Shown here: piece by piece, positions 52,756 through 62,880 of the stretch | Layout of the letters: each line of letters opens with the position of its first letter | Position numbering within the stretch: the first letter of the stretch is position 1 | Origin: Oligoflexales bacterium | GTDB lineage: Bacteria; Bdellovibrionota_B; Oligoflexia; Oligoflexales; RGVZ01 | Direction of reading: 5' to 3' | DNA: 64,000 bases | NCBI GenBank assembly: GCA_947494335.1 | Contig: CANLUT010000001.1 | Span: 310,001-374,000 of the forward strand | The notes under the pieces: model-generated | Database searches by the model: none | What the model was told of the DNA's origin: nothing | Seen by the model: only the letters and a program-made list of their open reading frames with translations | Made by a program: the position numbers and the translations under genes

Positions 52756-53373
52756 TTAAAAAACGCGGTCTCTCAGAGCTTTCGATTGATTTGCTGGCAT
52801 GGCCTTTGAGATCGAGCCCCAGTATGCTTTTGTTTCCTGATGGCTTGCTGCAAGTTTATTTGCAATCTGAGTCGCTCGAGGATCGTCTAGCTTAGCAAGG
52901 GTTTCGAGAATTCTCTCATAGACAAATAGCGGGTTCCCGTTGCGGGTGTTACGGGGGTCTACATAAGCATTTTGTAGTGCGACCAATAGCTCGGCTGATG
53001 CTCGACCGGCATAGCGCTTGCCGATGCTCGTAGCAGCCTCAGCGCGAATAACCATGGCGTTATCGAGCAGGGCATCTAGTAGCACTCCTTTGCAGAAACT
53101 TTCCTTTAGCCCGCCTCCGCAGCGCTTGATCCAACCCATGCGCCACTGCCACGACCAATCACGGAGACTTTTAGCACCACGATCTTTCTGAAATTTCCAG
53201 AATTTCAGGGCTTCACTATCTGTCATCTTGTGAAAATGCTGCCACTCTGCCTTGCTCGGCGGAACTTTTGGATCAAATGCTTGAAGTTCCTCGTTGGCCC
53301 GAAGAGCTGAGGCGTGTCCGAAAATGATGACCGCGAGGGTGAGGAGACAGGATTGGGCTTTCTTTGTTTTCAC
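52756..53373 (-). CDS. Exported HEAT-repeat-like protein
   Basis: A 205-residue protein with signal peptide (to about 26, LRANEE). The mature part is helical, with HEAT-like units at about 90-180 (LLDALLDNAMVIRAEAATSIGKRYAG, ERILETLAKLDDPRATQIANKL). A W-rich stretch (DWSWQWRMGWIKRCGGG) precedes them. It converges with the receiver gene, 13 bases apart. Function is unknown; HEAT-like folds often bind proteins. Confidence 0.65.
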   Translation of the reverse strand: MKTKKAQSCLLTLAVIIFGHASALRANEELQAFDPKVPPSKAEWQHFHKMTDSEALKFWKFQKDRGAKSLRDWSWQWRMGWIKRCGGGLKESFCKGVLLDALLDNAMVIRAEAATSIGKRYAGRASAELLVALQNAYVDPRNTRNGNPLFVYERILETLAKLDDPRATQIANKLAASHQETKAYWGSISKAMPANQSKALRDRVF

Positions 53374-53526
53374 TTTTACAAACCCCTAAAATAAATGAAC
53401 TAATTAAAATAATTTTAGTTTTTTCTAAAGAGCTTACTCAAAGTTCCGATCCCTCGTGTGCGTGGAAGGTTTTTTGGCCGTCTTGGCCACAAGACCCCGT
53501 CGTAAAAGGCTTTGAGGAGGCGCGTT

Positions 53527-54078
53527 ATGAGCGAACAAAACTGGTTTGTGTATCAAGGCAATCAACAATTGGGCCCCTTTTCAACAGGTCAGGTCGTCCA
53601 AATGATTGATAGTAAGATGATCGCTCAAGATGCATACCTTTTCAAGGTCGGTTGGAAGGATTGGCGCCCCCACGAGGATTGTATGGAGGAGCTAGGCTTG
53701 AAAGGCTCCCCAGCGGCAAAGCCTGCAAGTGCTGAGCGCCGTAGCGCCGCACCGCGAGCGACGATTCAAGGCCGGGTCATTGTTCACAACAATGGACAGA
53801 TGATTATCGGAAGCGGAGTGAATATCTCATCCACAGGAATCTTCGTGGAGACGAAAGATCAAATGTTCACGGTTGGCGAGAAGTTGAAACTTTCCGTCCG
53901 TATTGATGGTTTTGTGAAGGCCTTCAATGTTGTGGCGCGTGTGGTCAGGTACAACTCTGACCCTCGTTTCCCAGTCGGGTTCGGGCTGAGTTTCGAGGGT
54001 CTGGATCGCGGCATCACAGACGAAATAGACAAGATGGTGGCCTCCAAACGTAGCTCTTCAGCAATCAAGGTGTCTTGA
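53527..54078 (+). CDS. GYF-PilZ protein, predicted c-di-GMP binder
   Basis: A 183-residue protein with an N-terminal GYF_2 domain (residues 1-58: NWFVYQGNQQLGPFSTGQVVQMI, WKDWRP) that usually binds peptides, joined by an Ala-rich linker to a PilZ domain (about 68-170). The PilZ c-di-GMP signature has N99-x-S101-x-x-G104; the Arg motif reads ERRSAAPR, one residue longer than RxxxR, so binding should be tested. The ATG at 53527 is set by GAGGAG just upstream. PilZ proteins often control motility or pili, which fits the pilus operon elsewhere in the window. Confidence 0.85.
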   Translation: MSEQNWFVYQGNQQLGPFSTGQVVQMIDSKMIAQDAYLFKVGWKDWRPHEDCMEELGLKGSPAAKPASAERRSAAPRATIQGRVIVHNNGQMIIGSGVNISSTGIFVETKDQMFTVGEKLKLSVRIDGFVKAFNVVARVVRYNSDPRFPVGFGLSFEGLDRGITDEIDKMVASKRSSSAIKVS

Positions 54079-54142
54079 GTTTCCATTGGGGTGCCTTCGT
54101 GCCCTGGTATTTCTGAGCCGTCGTGCTCTATGAGGTCAGATT

Positions 54143-55351
54143 ATGGTTTCCGCTAAATCGAAAAAAGCAATGACATGGAAGAACCTGACAGATGTTGGGT
54201 CGGCCAAAAAGCTCGTAGATGTGGGCTACTTGTTGCCATGGTCAGAGGGGCGTTCAGTGGTCAAAGTGCTAGGCGAAGAAGGTTCCTGCGACCTTGTGCG
54301 CTACATCGCCATTCGACTTGCAGATCGATATTCAGATCGTTTGGCAGCAGAAATTCTTGTGGAATCGTTGTACGCAGTGTTGACAGCTGCTAGCAATGAG
54401 AAGGTCATGATCGCATTTTTGGAGGAGCTGTTCGACAGCGATCAATTTGAAAATGTCACCCGACATCTGGTGGAAATTTCACTCGGTGGCGAGGTGGGCG
54501 AAGACGACTTATCCAAAGCAGTTGTGTCAGCGGCGGTGGCTTTAATTTGTGAGATTGGATTGAATATCCAGAGAATCGAAGACGAAGACCCAGGGCGGAT
54601 CGATCGCGCGAAAGCTTTAAGTGATCACATTGCCGCTTACTTGCTGAGTGTCAGCAACACAAACGTCCAGGCCGTGCGGTTGAGTCTCCTGAGATATTTC
54701 AGTCAGACAGAGTATGGTATCTCCGGTAAAACGAATTACACGCGATTGATGGTGAGATTTGGACATTCTATTATGGAGTCCCTCTTCCAGCAATTGTTCG
54801 TCAAAAAGAGCGAGCGCGTGGCAGTTCAATTCTTATTGGAAAATTTGCCCTGCGCTTTGGAGGCGGGTAGTGATACCCAGAAAATCATTCACGAGACATT
54901 TAAGCAGCACATGTTCAAAGAGTCTGAGCGTTTCTGCTTATTCATGCACGAACTTGGCAGCCATCTCATGTCTCTAGGTAGTGAGTCGGAATTGTGTCCC
55001 GCTGCTCAGTCCTTTGCACGACATTTGATTGCGTTATTTAAAGTGACAAGTGACTTGGGTCACAAAGAGTTGGCGCGCGAGGTCTTACAGGAACTCCACA
55101 AATTTGGACCTTTTGGCGATATTCGGCACTGGATTCGTTCTCTGGAATCATCGGCAGAAATTCGCAGGACGTTCCGCGAGCTTGCGACTGATTACCGGGT
55201 CAAAATTGTGGAAACAGGCAAGTCAGGCAAAGTGGTCAGTCAGTTCCGAATGTCCAAACGCGGGCGTAAGCCGAGCTTGTCGAAAGGAGACTTTGGGTTC
55301 CTTGAGCAAGTAACGACTCTGGGTGACTACGAAGTTCGCTACTCTGCCTAG
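54143..55351 (+). CDS. Large helical protein, function unknown
   Basis: A 402-residue protein without signal or membrane segments. Helix-rich throughout (VRYIAIRLADRYSDRLAAEILVESLYAVLTAA, FLEELFDSDQFENVTRHLVEI), suggesting an ARM/HEAT-like solenoid at about 40-340. The C-terminal 60 residues are basic (MSKRGRKPSLSKG). It lies 64 bases after the GYF-PilZ gene on the same strand and may act with it. I do not recognise the family. Confidence 0.7.
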   Translation: MVSAKSKKAMTWKNLTDVGSAKKLVDVGYLLPWSEGRSVVKVLGEEGSCDLVRYIAIRLADRYSDRLAAEILVESLYAVLTAASNEKVMIAFLEELFDSDQFENVTRHLVEISLGGEVGEDDLSKAVVSAAVALICEIGLNIQRIEDEDPGRIDRAKALSDHIAAYLLSVSNTNVQAVRLSLLRYFSQTEYGISGKTNYTRLMVRFGHSIMESLFQQLFVKKSERVAVQFLLENLPCALEAGSDTQKIIHETFKQHMFKESERFCLFMHELGSHLMSLGSESELCPAAQSFARHLIALFKVTSDLGHKELAREVLQELHKFGPFGDIRHWIRSLESSAEIRRTFRELATDYRVKIVETGKSGKVVSQFRMSKRGRKPSLSKGDFGFLEQVTTLGDYEVRYSA

Positions 55352-55360
55352 ATTGCAGTA

Positions 55361-55930
55361 TTATTGGGCTCCGCCCTCTGCGGGCTGGGTCTGATTGAGC
55401 TCAGGTTCGCTGATCACTCCGGGCTTTGCTTTGATTTCGGAGTCCTGAGATACCGGGAAATCAATCGAAGTTTTGGCTCCGACGACGTCACGAATAAACC
55501 ATGCCCCTTTTTCTTTTATCAAGGCCACAGTGTTTTCAGTCTGAACCATGGGTGCAGCGCTGGAGTCGGCGGGGCGTTGGTCAGCGACGCCTAGGTCCTT
55601 ATATTTAAGTCTGAAGGTGATCTCTGTTTCGCGAGGGGTTCGATCCCGTCGCTCGATAACGGCATAAGATTCAATTTCGTAGTGGCGACGGATATAAGCA
55701 TTCATGATGGTGTCTTCTGAGGCTGCGTTGATGGCATCCTTGAGTCTACCGGTCGTGTACTGAGCTAAGTTTTCTCGCTCGGATACGCGCTTCATGTTTA
55801 GTGCTGTGTTCAAGTAAGACTCGACGACTTTCTCAGGCGCCATTGTTTGGCGTTCGCTGCCACAGCTTTTGGTGCAGCCAGTAATGACAAGCGCTATCGT
55901 AAGAAGATGGGTGAGGGTTGCTCTCAGCAT
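55361..55930 (-). CDS. Lipoprotein of unknown function (about 189 aa)
   Basis: A 189-residue lipoprotein with lipobox VITGC (C19). The mature domain starts with EKVVESYLNTALNMKRVSERENLAQY and contains alternating strands (ESYAVIERRDRTPRETEITFRLKYKDLGV), as in NTF2- or SnoaL-like folds. The ATG at 55930 is chosen over one 12 codons upstream because AAAGGAG lies 7 bases before it. It converges with the helical protein gene, 9 bases apart. Confidence 0.72.
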   Translation of the reverse strand: MLRATLTHLLTIALVITGCTKSCGSERQTMAPEKVVESYLNTALNMKRVSERENLAQYTTGRLKDAINAASEDTIMNAYIRRHYEIESYAVIERRDRTPRETEITFRLKYKDLGVADQRPADSSAAPMVQTENTVALIKEKGAWFIRDVVGAKTSIDFPVSQDSEIKAKPGVISEPELNQTQPAEGGAQ

Positions 55931-55997
55931 CGACGAACTCCTTTTAACACATTCCAAAGCAAACAATCGTCAATTTCTGCAATTGATACTACCACAT

Positions 55998-56843
55998 CTA
56001 AGGCGTTCCTGCAGCTGTGGGTGTCGGGTTTGTACCTGACGCGGCTCTTTGCCGTTCAAGTTCCTGACCCAGAGTCATTTTGGGTAGTTTTGTAGGGACA
56101 CCTGACGCTGGACGCTCCTTGATCCTCCGATAGCGGTAGACGCCGTCGCTTCCAGTCTCGCCGGTTGAAGCTGTCTCCGCAGATTTTGGCGATGGGGACT
56201 TGCTTGTCGACTCTAGAGACGGTGACGAGGAGGGCTGACCTTGCTGTTCGGTGGTGGGGGAATGAATGCGCGATTTGCGGGTTCTCTGGCCACCGACAAG
56301 TGGTAACGGTTTGACCTCAGGAGTCTCCTGATTCTGGGCGGCTTCCTGGAAGGACGTTTCAAATGAACTCACGTCCCTGGACTCCCACTCCCTCAAGGTG
56401 AATTTTCTGGCTTTTGAGAGGTAGTCTATATCAGAGTTGATGCCATATAGGCGGTCATCAATAAGAACCATAGTCGGAGATTCACTGTAGAAAGCTTTTG
56501 GTTTGATGGCTACCGGTATATTGACCTGCTTCAGGTAGCCTAATCTGGACAAGATGTGTGTGGCCTTGTCTTTGCCAATCAAAACGCTAACGTTAACTTT
56601 CCGATACTGGGCAATATAAAGCGAAGAAACAACTTCCGCATCAGTTAGAAAGTTTGTTGATAGCCAGACTCGCTTGGATGCCCCGCTAATGCGAGATAGT
56701 AACTCAGATCTTGCATTTGCAAACGATTCGAATTCGATAACGGCTGGCTTGCTAGCCTCTTCTGCCATGGATTGAGAACTAAGGGTTCCCGCAATGACTA
56801 TCGACTGAATGAGACGAAGCATCCCACAAAAGCGGTGTTTCAT
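55998..56843 (-). CDS. Exported phospholipase D-like protein with degenerate active site
   Basis: A 281-residue exported protein. After the signal peptide a PLD-type half-domain lies at about 35-150 (ARSELLSRISGASKRVWLSTNFLTDAEVVSSL, KVNVSVLIGKD), but the HxKxxxxD motif is replaced by SPTMVLIDDRLYGINSDID. Without the His and Lys, phosphodiesterase activity is unlikely. The last 110 residues are Ser/Pro/Thr-rich and disordered. The ATG at 56843 overlaps the rsmB stop (ATGA), which fixes the start and suggests coupling. Confidence 0.72.
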   Translation of the reverse strand: MKHRFCGMLRLIQSIVIAGTLSSQSMAEEASKPAVIEFESFANARSELLSRISGASKRVWLSTNFLTDAEVVSSLYIAQYRKVNVSVLIGKDKATHILSRLGYLKQVNIPVAIKPKAFYSESPTMVLIDDRLYGINSDIDYLSKARKFTLREWESRDVSSFETSFQEAAQNQETPEVKPLPLVGGQRTRKSRIHSPTTEQQGQPSSSPSLESTSKSPSPKSAETASTGETGSDGVYRYRRIKERPASGVPTKLPKMTLGQELERQRAASGTNPTPTAAGTP

Positions 56844-58201
56844 GTCGATGTCCCTTTCCACTTCACGATGAAGGCACCGAATCCATCCATGTTGTCTTGG
56901 TTGCCTGCATAAATCATCAAAACGTTATCTCGCGTCACATAACGTTTAAAGTAGTCAGGCAGTCGCGACACGGGGCTGACAATCTCGACTTTAGTACCAA
57001 AGTGCTCCTTGATCCATTTCAGTTGGAGCTCGGTTTCGTCAGTCTCAAAACTACAGACTGAGTAGATCATCTCGCCGCCAGGCTTTAGCATCGACATAGC
57101 ATGCTCAATCATCACCCGCTGTTGTTTGACCATATCTTTAATGCCAGCCTCTGTTTTATGCCATTTGCCTTCAGGATGGCGTCTAAGTACCCCGAGTCCT
57201 GTGCAGGGGGCATCGAGTAAAACTCTATCGACAGGTTGGCTGGGTTTAAATTCCAGAAAATCCTTGAAAACCCATTCAATCTGATCGTCGCAGCCTAAAC
57301 GTTTTGCGGTCTCGCGCGCTCGCTCCATCTGCGTTTCACTTTTTTCCACGGCAATAATTTTACATGACGCGTCGGATAGCTCGCGCATATGGGTTAATTT
57401 ACCCCCTGGACCAGCAGCGGCGTCCACCACAGTAATATTATTTTGTAGTCCAACGAGATGCGGTATCAGCTGGGAGGCCTGATCTTGAATTGTGTAAAAG
57501 CCTTGTCCAAATAGCCCCTCACTTCCAAGGTCCGGATGCTTTTTGAGAATGAGACAGCCTTTCAAGCTAGCTCGTTCAGACTGCACCTGCTCGTCTCGGA
57601 GAAGCTGTTCTTGTAGATCCTGAGGCTTGATTTTCCTGCTATTGACACGGATGAAGAGGGGAGGTGGTTGCTGGTTGCCGTCCAGCATGGTCTCCATTCT
57701 CTCGAAGTTGAATCGATCAAACCAACGGGCTACAAGCCAGTCTGGGTGAGAAAATTGCAGCGCAAGATATTCAACGGGCTTTGCTTTCTTGTCTGGCTTT
57801 GTAAAGTATTCCGCACGACGCGCAATTTGCCGAAGAACCCCGTTCACAAAAGGTACTGCGGAGGCTTCCCCCTTTTGGCGCACATATTCGACGCTCTCGT
57901 TTACTGCTGCACGATCAGGAATCCGATCCATGTAAAATATTTGGTAGGTACCGAGAATGAGAGCAGCTCGCACTTGGGATGATACCGTCTTGAGATCTCG
58001 TTTCTTGGCCGTGTGCTGAAGGATCCAATAAATCTTTTTGTACCATCGTAGTCCACCAAACAATATTTCTTTGGTGAGATTACGGTCGATTCTCTTAAGG
58101 TCTTTGGCATTTGCAGAATAGAGTTCTTCAAGAACTTCGTCTGGCTTACGATTTTGCTCCATGACGGCCACGAAGGCGTCAAATGCAATGAGGCGGGACA
58201 T
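56840..58201 (-). CDS. rsmB: 16S rRNA (cytosine-967 C5) methyltransferase
   Basis: An RsmB/Sun homologue, 453 residues. An N-terminal NusB-like RNA-binding domain (about 1-140) leads to a SAM methyltransferase. Motifs: DAAAGPGGKLTHM (SAM loop), DAPCTGLGVLRRHPE (release cysteine) and YSVCSFETDETE (catalytic cysteine). The ATG at 58201 is used here; a TTG at 58219 with GGAG upstream is an alternative and would add six residues. Its stop overlaps the start of the PLD-like gene by four bases. Confidence 0.92.
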   Translation of the reverse strand: MSRLIAFDAFVAVMEQNRKPDEVLEELYSANAKDLKRIDRNLTKEILFGGLRWYKKIYWILQHTAKKRDLKTVSSQVRAALILGTYQIFYMDRIPDRAAVNESVEYVRQKGEASAVPFVNGVLRQIARRAEYFTKPDKKAKPVEYLALQFSHPDWLVARWFDRFNFERMETMLDGNQQPPPLFIRVNSRKIKPQDLQEQLLRDEQVQSERASLKGCLILKKHPDLGSEGLFGQGFYTIQDQASQLIPHLVGLQNNITVVDAAAGPGGKLTHMRELSDASCKIIAVEKSETQMERARETAKRLGCDDQIEWVFKDFLEFKPSQPVDRVLLDAPCTGLGVLRRHPEGKWHKTEAGIKDMVKQQRVMIEHAMSMLKPGGEMIYSVCSFETDETELQLKWIKEHFGTKVEIVSPVSRLPDYFKRYVTRDNVLMIYAGNQDNMDGFGAFIVKWKGTST

Positions 58202-58414
58202 GGTGACTTTTGCGCTCAAGGTGCTTATTTCTCCAAGGTGCTAGCTCACGCCAATCCGATCTGCGATTTTGGCTTATCATTATTGTACGTTATCCCTGAT
58301 GGTGTGGATAGTTAGGAGCCGCCATCTGCTAGAGTTTTTGATCAAGCACATGACATTCATTGAAAAACTGGGCTAAAATTTCGAAGTTCCAATTCAAATG
58401 ACCGGGGGTGAGGG

Positions 58415-58729
58415 ATGAAACTTGGGTTTTTCATGTCAGTCTCGCTGTGCGTAAGTCTTTTCTCTATTTCAACTTTGGGTCTTTCGGGAACAAATGCGTG
58501 CTATTACCCAGCTCAAAAATTTTGTGTTGAGGACGGCGCGGAGTTTGTTGAGTCTGATTGTGGGGCTGATGGTGGAGAGGAAGTGGAGCAATGCCCAGAG
58601 GAGTATCGATTGGGAAGTTGCACCATCGATAAAGAAGGAAAAAAAGTAATCGTTCGCTACTATCAGGGAACACAAATCAACCCGAGACAGTCATGTCGTG
58701 GGTTTGGTGGGGTCTACATTCCTGACTAA
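58415..58729 (+). CDS. Small secreted six-cysteine protein, function unknown
   Basis: A 104-residue exported protein. Signal peptide to about residue 24-26; the mature part has cysteines at 29, 37, 49, 60, 69 and 94, probably three disulfides. It is acidic in the middle (EDGAEFVESD, GGEEVEQ) and basic later (KEGKKVIVRYYQG). GGGGTGAGGG lies just upstream of the ATG. No match to a known family seen by eye. Confidence 0.7.
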   Translation: MKLGFFMSVSLCVSLFSISTLGLSGTNACYYPAQKFCVEDGAEFVESDCGADGGEEVEQCPEEYRLGSCTIDKEGKKVIVRYYQGTQINPRQSCRGFGGVYIPD

Positions 58730-58751
58730 CGTCAAAGGATGATGCGCTGAT

Positions 58752-59867
58752 CTAATAGATCACTGATTGGTAGAGATTGAAGGTTTTTTCAACCATGGTG
58801 TCAGAGCTGCAGGAGCTGAGAGCCCACGTATGGCCTTGCTCAGCAAGTTTTTTTCGCAGCGCAGGGTCAACGGCGAGATCAAGAAAAAGACTGTAAAGGC
58901 TTTCGGCATCACCCGGTGGTGCCAGCAGTCCCGTTTGTCCGTGACGAATCAGCTCCGGGATACCCTCAACAGAGCTGCCCACGACAGCAGTTTTAGCCAT
59001 CATGGCTTCGACAATTGTACTGCCGAGTCCTTCGGAAAGACTTGGGATGGCAAATACATCGCTGCCGAGTAGAAGTCGCGGCACATCTTTGCAAAAACCA
59101 GGCATGACCAAATGACCGCTCTCGAGCAAGGCGCGTCCCGCAACTTTGAGTTTGGAGCTGAGCGGTCCTTCTCCAGCAATGATCAATCTTGCCCCGGGAC
59201 GCTCTCTCACCAACGTGCGAAACCCTTCAATGAGAATAAAAAGTCCCTTATCTGGCACTAACCTTGAGGCCGAGAGAATAAAAAAGTCACCATCTGGGGC
59301 AAGCCCCTTCATACGAAGGAGTTCCGCTCGCGCTTCGTCGCGCACGTGGTCGTCACAAGGGAATGGTTTTTTTGAACTACGAATCGTCGTGATACGACCT
59401 GGCTCAATGCCTCCACGCTGCAAAACAGACTTAATGTATTCAGAGACGGCAATAAAGCGATCTACCGCAGGACCTGTAAACTTGACTCTGGATAACCAGT
59501 TGCTGCGAATTTTTGCCGGAATACGTCGATGAACCACCAGTGTTATCTGCGGCAAGAATAATGTCTTAACCCAGTAAGCAAAGGTGTGACTCTTTCCACA
59601 GTGGGTATGGAGAATTTGAATTTTGTTTTTTAAACAATAGTTGCGCAGGCGAATCATGGCCAGCGGATTAAGCGCTCCCGATCGTGGGAGCTGGCAGTAG
59701 CCAGAAATATTTTGTCGAACTTTATACCAGAGCTTTGAGTTTTTGGGAGATGCCAGAAAGTGTTCGATCGGAAGATTCGCAGAGTCTCTGATAAGGGTTG
59801 TGATCTGACTTTGACCACCGCCCCAGACTTCCGAACTGTCAATGTGTAGAACGCGAATTTTACTCAT
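58752..59867 (-). CDS. Family 4 glycosyltransferase
   Basis: A GT-B glycosyltransferase, 371 residues. The donor-binding end has FAIPSLSEGLGSTIVEAMMAKTAVVGSSVEGIPELI with the two family Glu residues; the acceptor end has HIDSSEVWGGGQSQITTLIRDSANL, and a middle SRLVPDKGLFILIEGF. It probably acts on lipid-linked sugars or LPS. The ATG at 59867 has no ribosome-binding site; the best promoter just upstream would put transcription start within a few bases of it (see findings). It lies downstream of rpsA on the same strand. Confidence 0.88.
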   Translation of the reverse strand: MSKIRVLHIDSSEVWGGGQSQITTLIRDSANLPIEHFLASPKNSKLWYKVRQNISGYCQLPRSGALNPLAMIRLRNYCLKNKIQILHTHCGKSHTFAYWVKTLFLPQITLVVHRRIPAKIRSNWLSRVKFTGPAVDRFIAVSEYIKSVLQRGGIEPGRITTIRSSKKPFPCDDHVRDEARAELLRMKGLAPDGDFFILSASRLVPDKGLFILIEGFRTLVRERPGARLIIAGEGPLSSKLKVAGRALLESGHLVMPGFCKDVPRLLLGSDVFAIPSLSEGLGSTIVEAMMAKTAVVGSSVEGIPELIRHGQTGLLAPPGDAESLYSLFLDLAVDPALRKKLAEQGHTWALSSCSSDTMVEKTFNLYQSVIY

Positions 59868-59875
59868 ACTGGTCA

Positions 59876-59903
59876 ATTATACAAAACCGGGTACATGTAA
59901 CAA
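59876..59903 (-). promoter_or_regulatory. Candidate promoter of the glycosyltransferase gene, inside the rpsA terminator
   Basis: On the minus strand TTGTTA (59903-59898), a 16-base spacer and a perfect TATAAT (59881-59876). The -10 box ends 8 bases before the glycosyltransferase ATG at 59867, so the mRNA would be almost leaderless. The -35 box lies in the loop of the hairpin at 59884-59920. Confidence 0.5.
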
Positions 59904-59920
59904 GTACACGTACCCGGTTT
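59884..59920 (-). terminator. rpsA terminator hairpin
   Basis: A perfect 11-base-pair stem AAACCGGGTAC / GTACCCGGTTT around a 15-base loop, downstream of the rpsA stop on the minus strand, with a short TTTTG run after it. The T-run is modest, so efficiency is unclear. Confidence 0.65.
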
Positions 59921-59948
59921 CTTCAACTCACTTTAGGAGCAACTAGCG

Positions 59949-61688
<1,740 letters not shown>

Positions 61689-62016
61689 GCTCTAAACTTC
61701 TTTCTTTCCATCAAGGGGTTTCGACAACAGGTCATTCTGTTGGCAGTGACTCGACGGAGCTCGGTTGATAGCACGTAATCCTCGGTAAAGTCAAAGTAAA
61801 TCAGGGTTTTCAGAGCGTTTAAAGCAAGCTGCTGGTCCAGTTTTTTTGGATCCCATGAGTTGGGATAAATACGCGATATAAATAAATTTTTTAGCCGTCC
61901 TTGGTCTGATGATTGAAAACTCTCAGTTGCCCGGGGGCATGGCAAATGGCGATAATCTCTGGCATAATCAGAGTGTTCAGCTTTGAAAAATTTGGCTTCA
62001 TGCAGGCGGGCTTACC
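61689..62016. other. 328-base intergenic region between rpsA and the DUF3108 gene
   Basis: A divergent region without a convincing gene. It holds the probable promoter of the DUF3108 gene (61927-61956), and should hold the rpsA promoter, for which I see no clear match. An open frame on the minus strand that crosses into rpsA has no supported start. There is no clear RNA structure. Confidence 0.6.
61927..61956 (+). promoter_or_regulatory. Candidate promoter of the DUF3108 gene
   Basis: TTGCCC at 61927-61932, an 18-base spacer and GATAAT at 61951-61956; a second -10-like CATAAT follows about 15 bases on. Lies about 60 bases before the TTG start. Confidence 0.4.
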
Positions 62017-62877
62017 TTGTTGCTCAGTCAGTGTTCGAGAATACTTTTAATCGGCCTTTTAGCGGGGTCATCAGCAGCTGCATTTGCTGCTGCGACTGCC
62101 GACGTAAAGGTAGTTTGCCCAAATCCGCTACCCAAAGCCCCAACAAATCTCTCCCGTTCTGACACTTACAAAGACACCCCGTTTAAAGCGGGTGAAGTCA
62201 GCGAGTATGCTCTGTCTTGGATGGGTATGCTTGCCGGATATGGGACGATTGAGATTCAAGCGCCACAAAAACTTGACGGCATCTGGCATCGAGCTTTCCA
62301 CGTCGAGGGACGAACAGGAGATTGGTTCAAAGGAATCTATGTTGCCAACGACCGAGCCTCAGCCCTCGCACGTCCTTGGGATTGGGGTGTAACGAAATTT
62401 TATATTGAGCAGCAGGAGGGCAAGTTCCTCGGCAAAAGCTTTTCGATGAAAAAGTGGCTCGATTTTTCGCACGACCGCTGCAAAGTTTCTGAGAAAACCG
62501 AACAGCCTGGCAAAGCGCTCCACTTGATTGAGCGGGATGTTCAATACGGCGCTGTGGATGTCATTGGAGCGACTTTAAAGCTTCGAACCTTCAACTATGT
62601 TCCGGGAAAAGCCGAGCGCTTTTTGGTCTATACGTCGGAGAAAAATTGGTACTTGGAAGCAACTCCAATCGCGGTCGAAAATGTCACGGTGCCTGCCGGC
62701 ACTTTCAAGGCCATGAAAGTCAAGCTGCAGACGTTTATCGGTAAAGAGATGCAGCAAAAAGGTGATGTGTATGTTTGGATTGCTAATGATCCGCAGCGCA
62801 CTCTTGTGCAGGTACAGGGCGAAATTAAAATCGGCTCCGTGTACATGCGCCTTTCAAAGTACACTCCAGGGAGATAA
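62017..62877 (+). CDS. DUF3108-family exported protein
   Basis: A 286-residue protein with a signal peptide (LLIGLLAGSSAAAFAA) and a beta-rich mature domain. The FKAGEVSEYALSWMGMLAGYGTIEIQ opening and later VENVTVPAGTFKAMKVKLQ and DVYVWIANDPQRTLVQVQGEIKIGSVYMRL match the DUF3108 pattern of periplasmic/outer-membrane-associated proteins. It starts with TTG at 62017 (an AGGCGGG stretch lies upstream); another TTG is next to it. It lies 3 bases before the PafA-like gene, so the two form an operon. Confidence 0.78.
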   Translation: MLLSQCSRILLIGLLAGSSAAAFAAATADVKVVCPNPLPKAPTNLSRSDTYKDTPFKAGEVSEYALSWMGMLAGYGTIEIQAPQKLDGIWHRAFHVEGRTGDWFKGIYVANDRASALARPWDWGVTKFYIEQQEGKFLGKSFSMKKWLDFSHDRCKVSEKTEQPGKALHLIERDVQYGAVDVIGATLKLRTFNYVPGKAERFLVYTSEKNWYLEATPIAVENVTVPAGTFKAMKVKLQTFIGKEMQQKGDVYVWIANDPQRTLVQVQGEIKIGSVYMRLSKYTPGR

Positions 62878-62880
62878 TCG

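Noticed and set aside
58748-58762. Palindrome TGATCTA-A-TAGATCA at the end of the glycosyltransferase gene
   Set aside because: It includes the stop codon, has AT-rich weak pairing and no T-run; a chance palindrome is more likely than a terminator.
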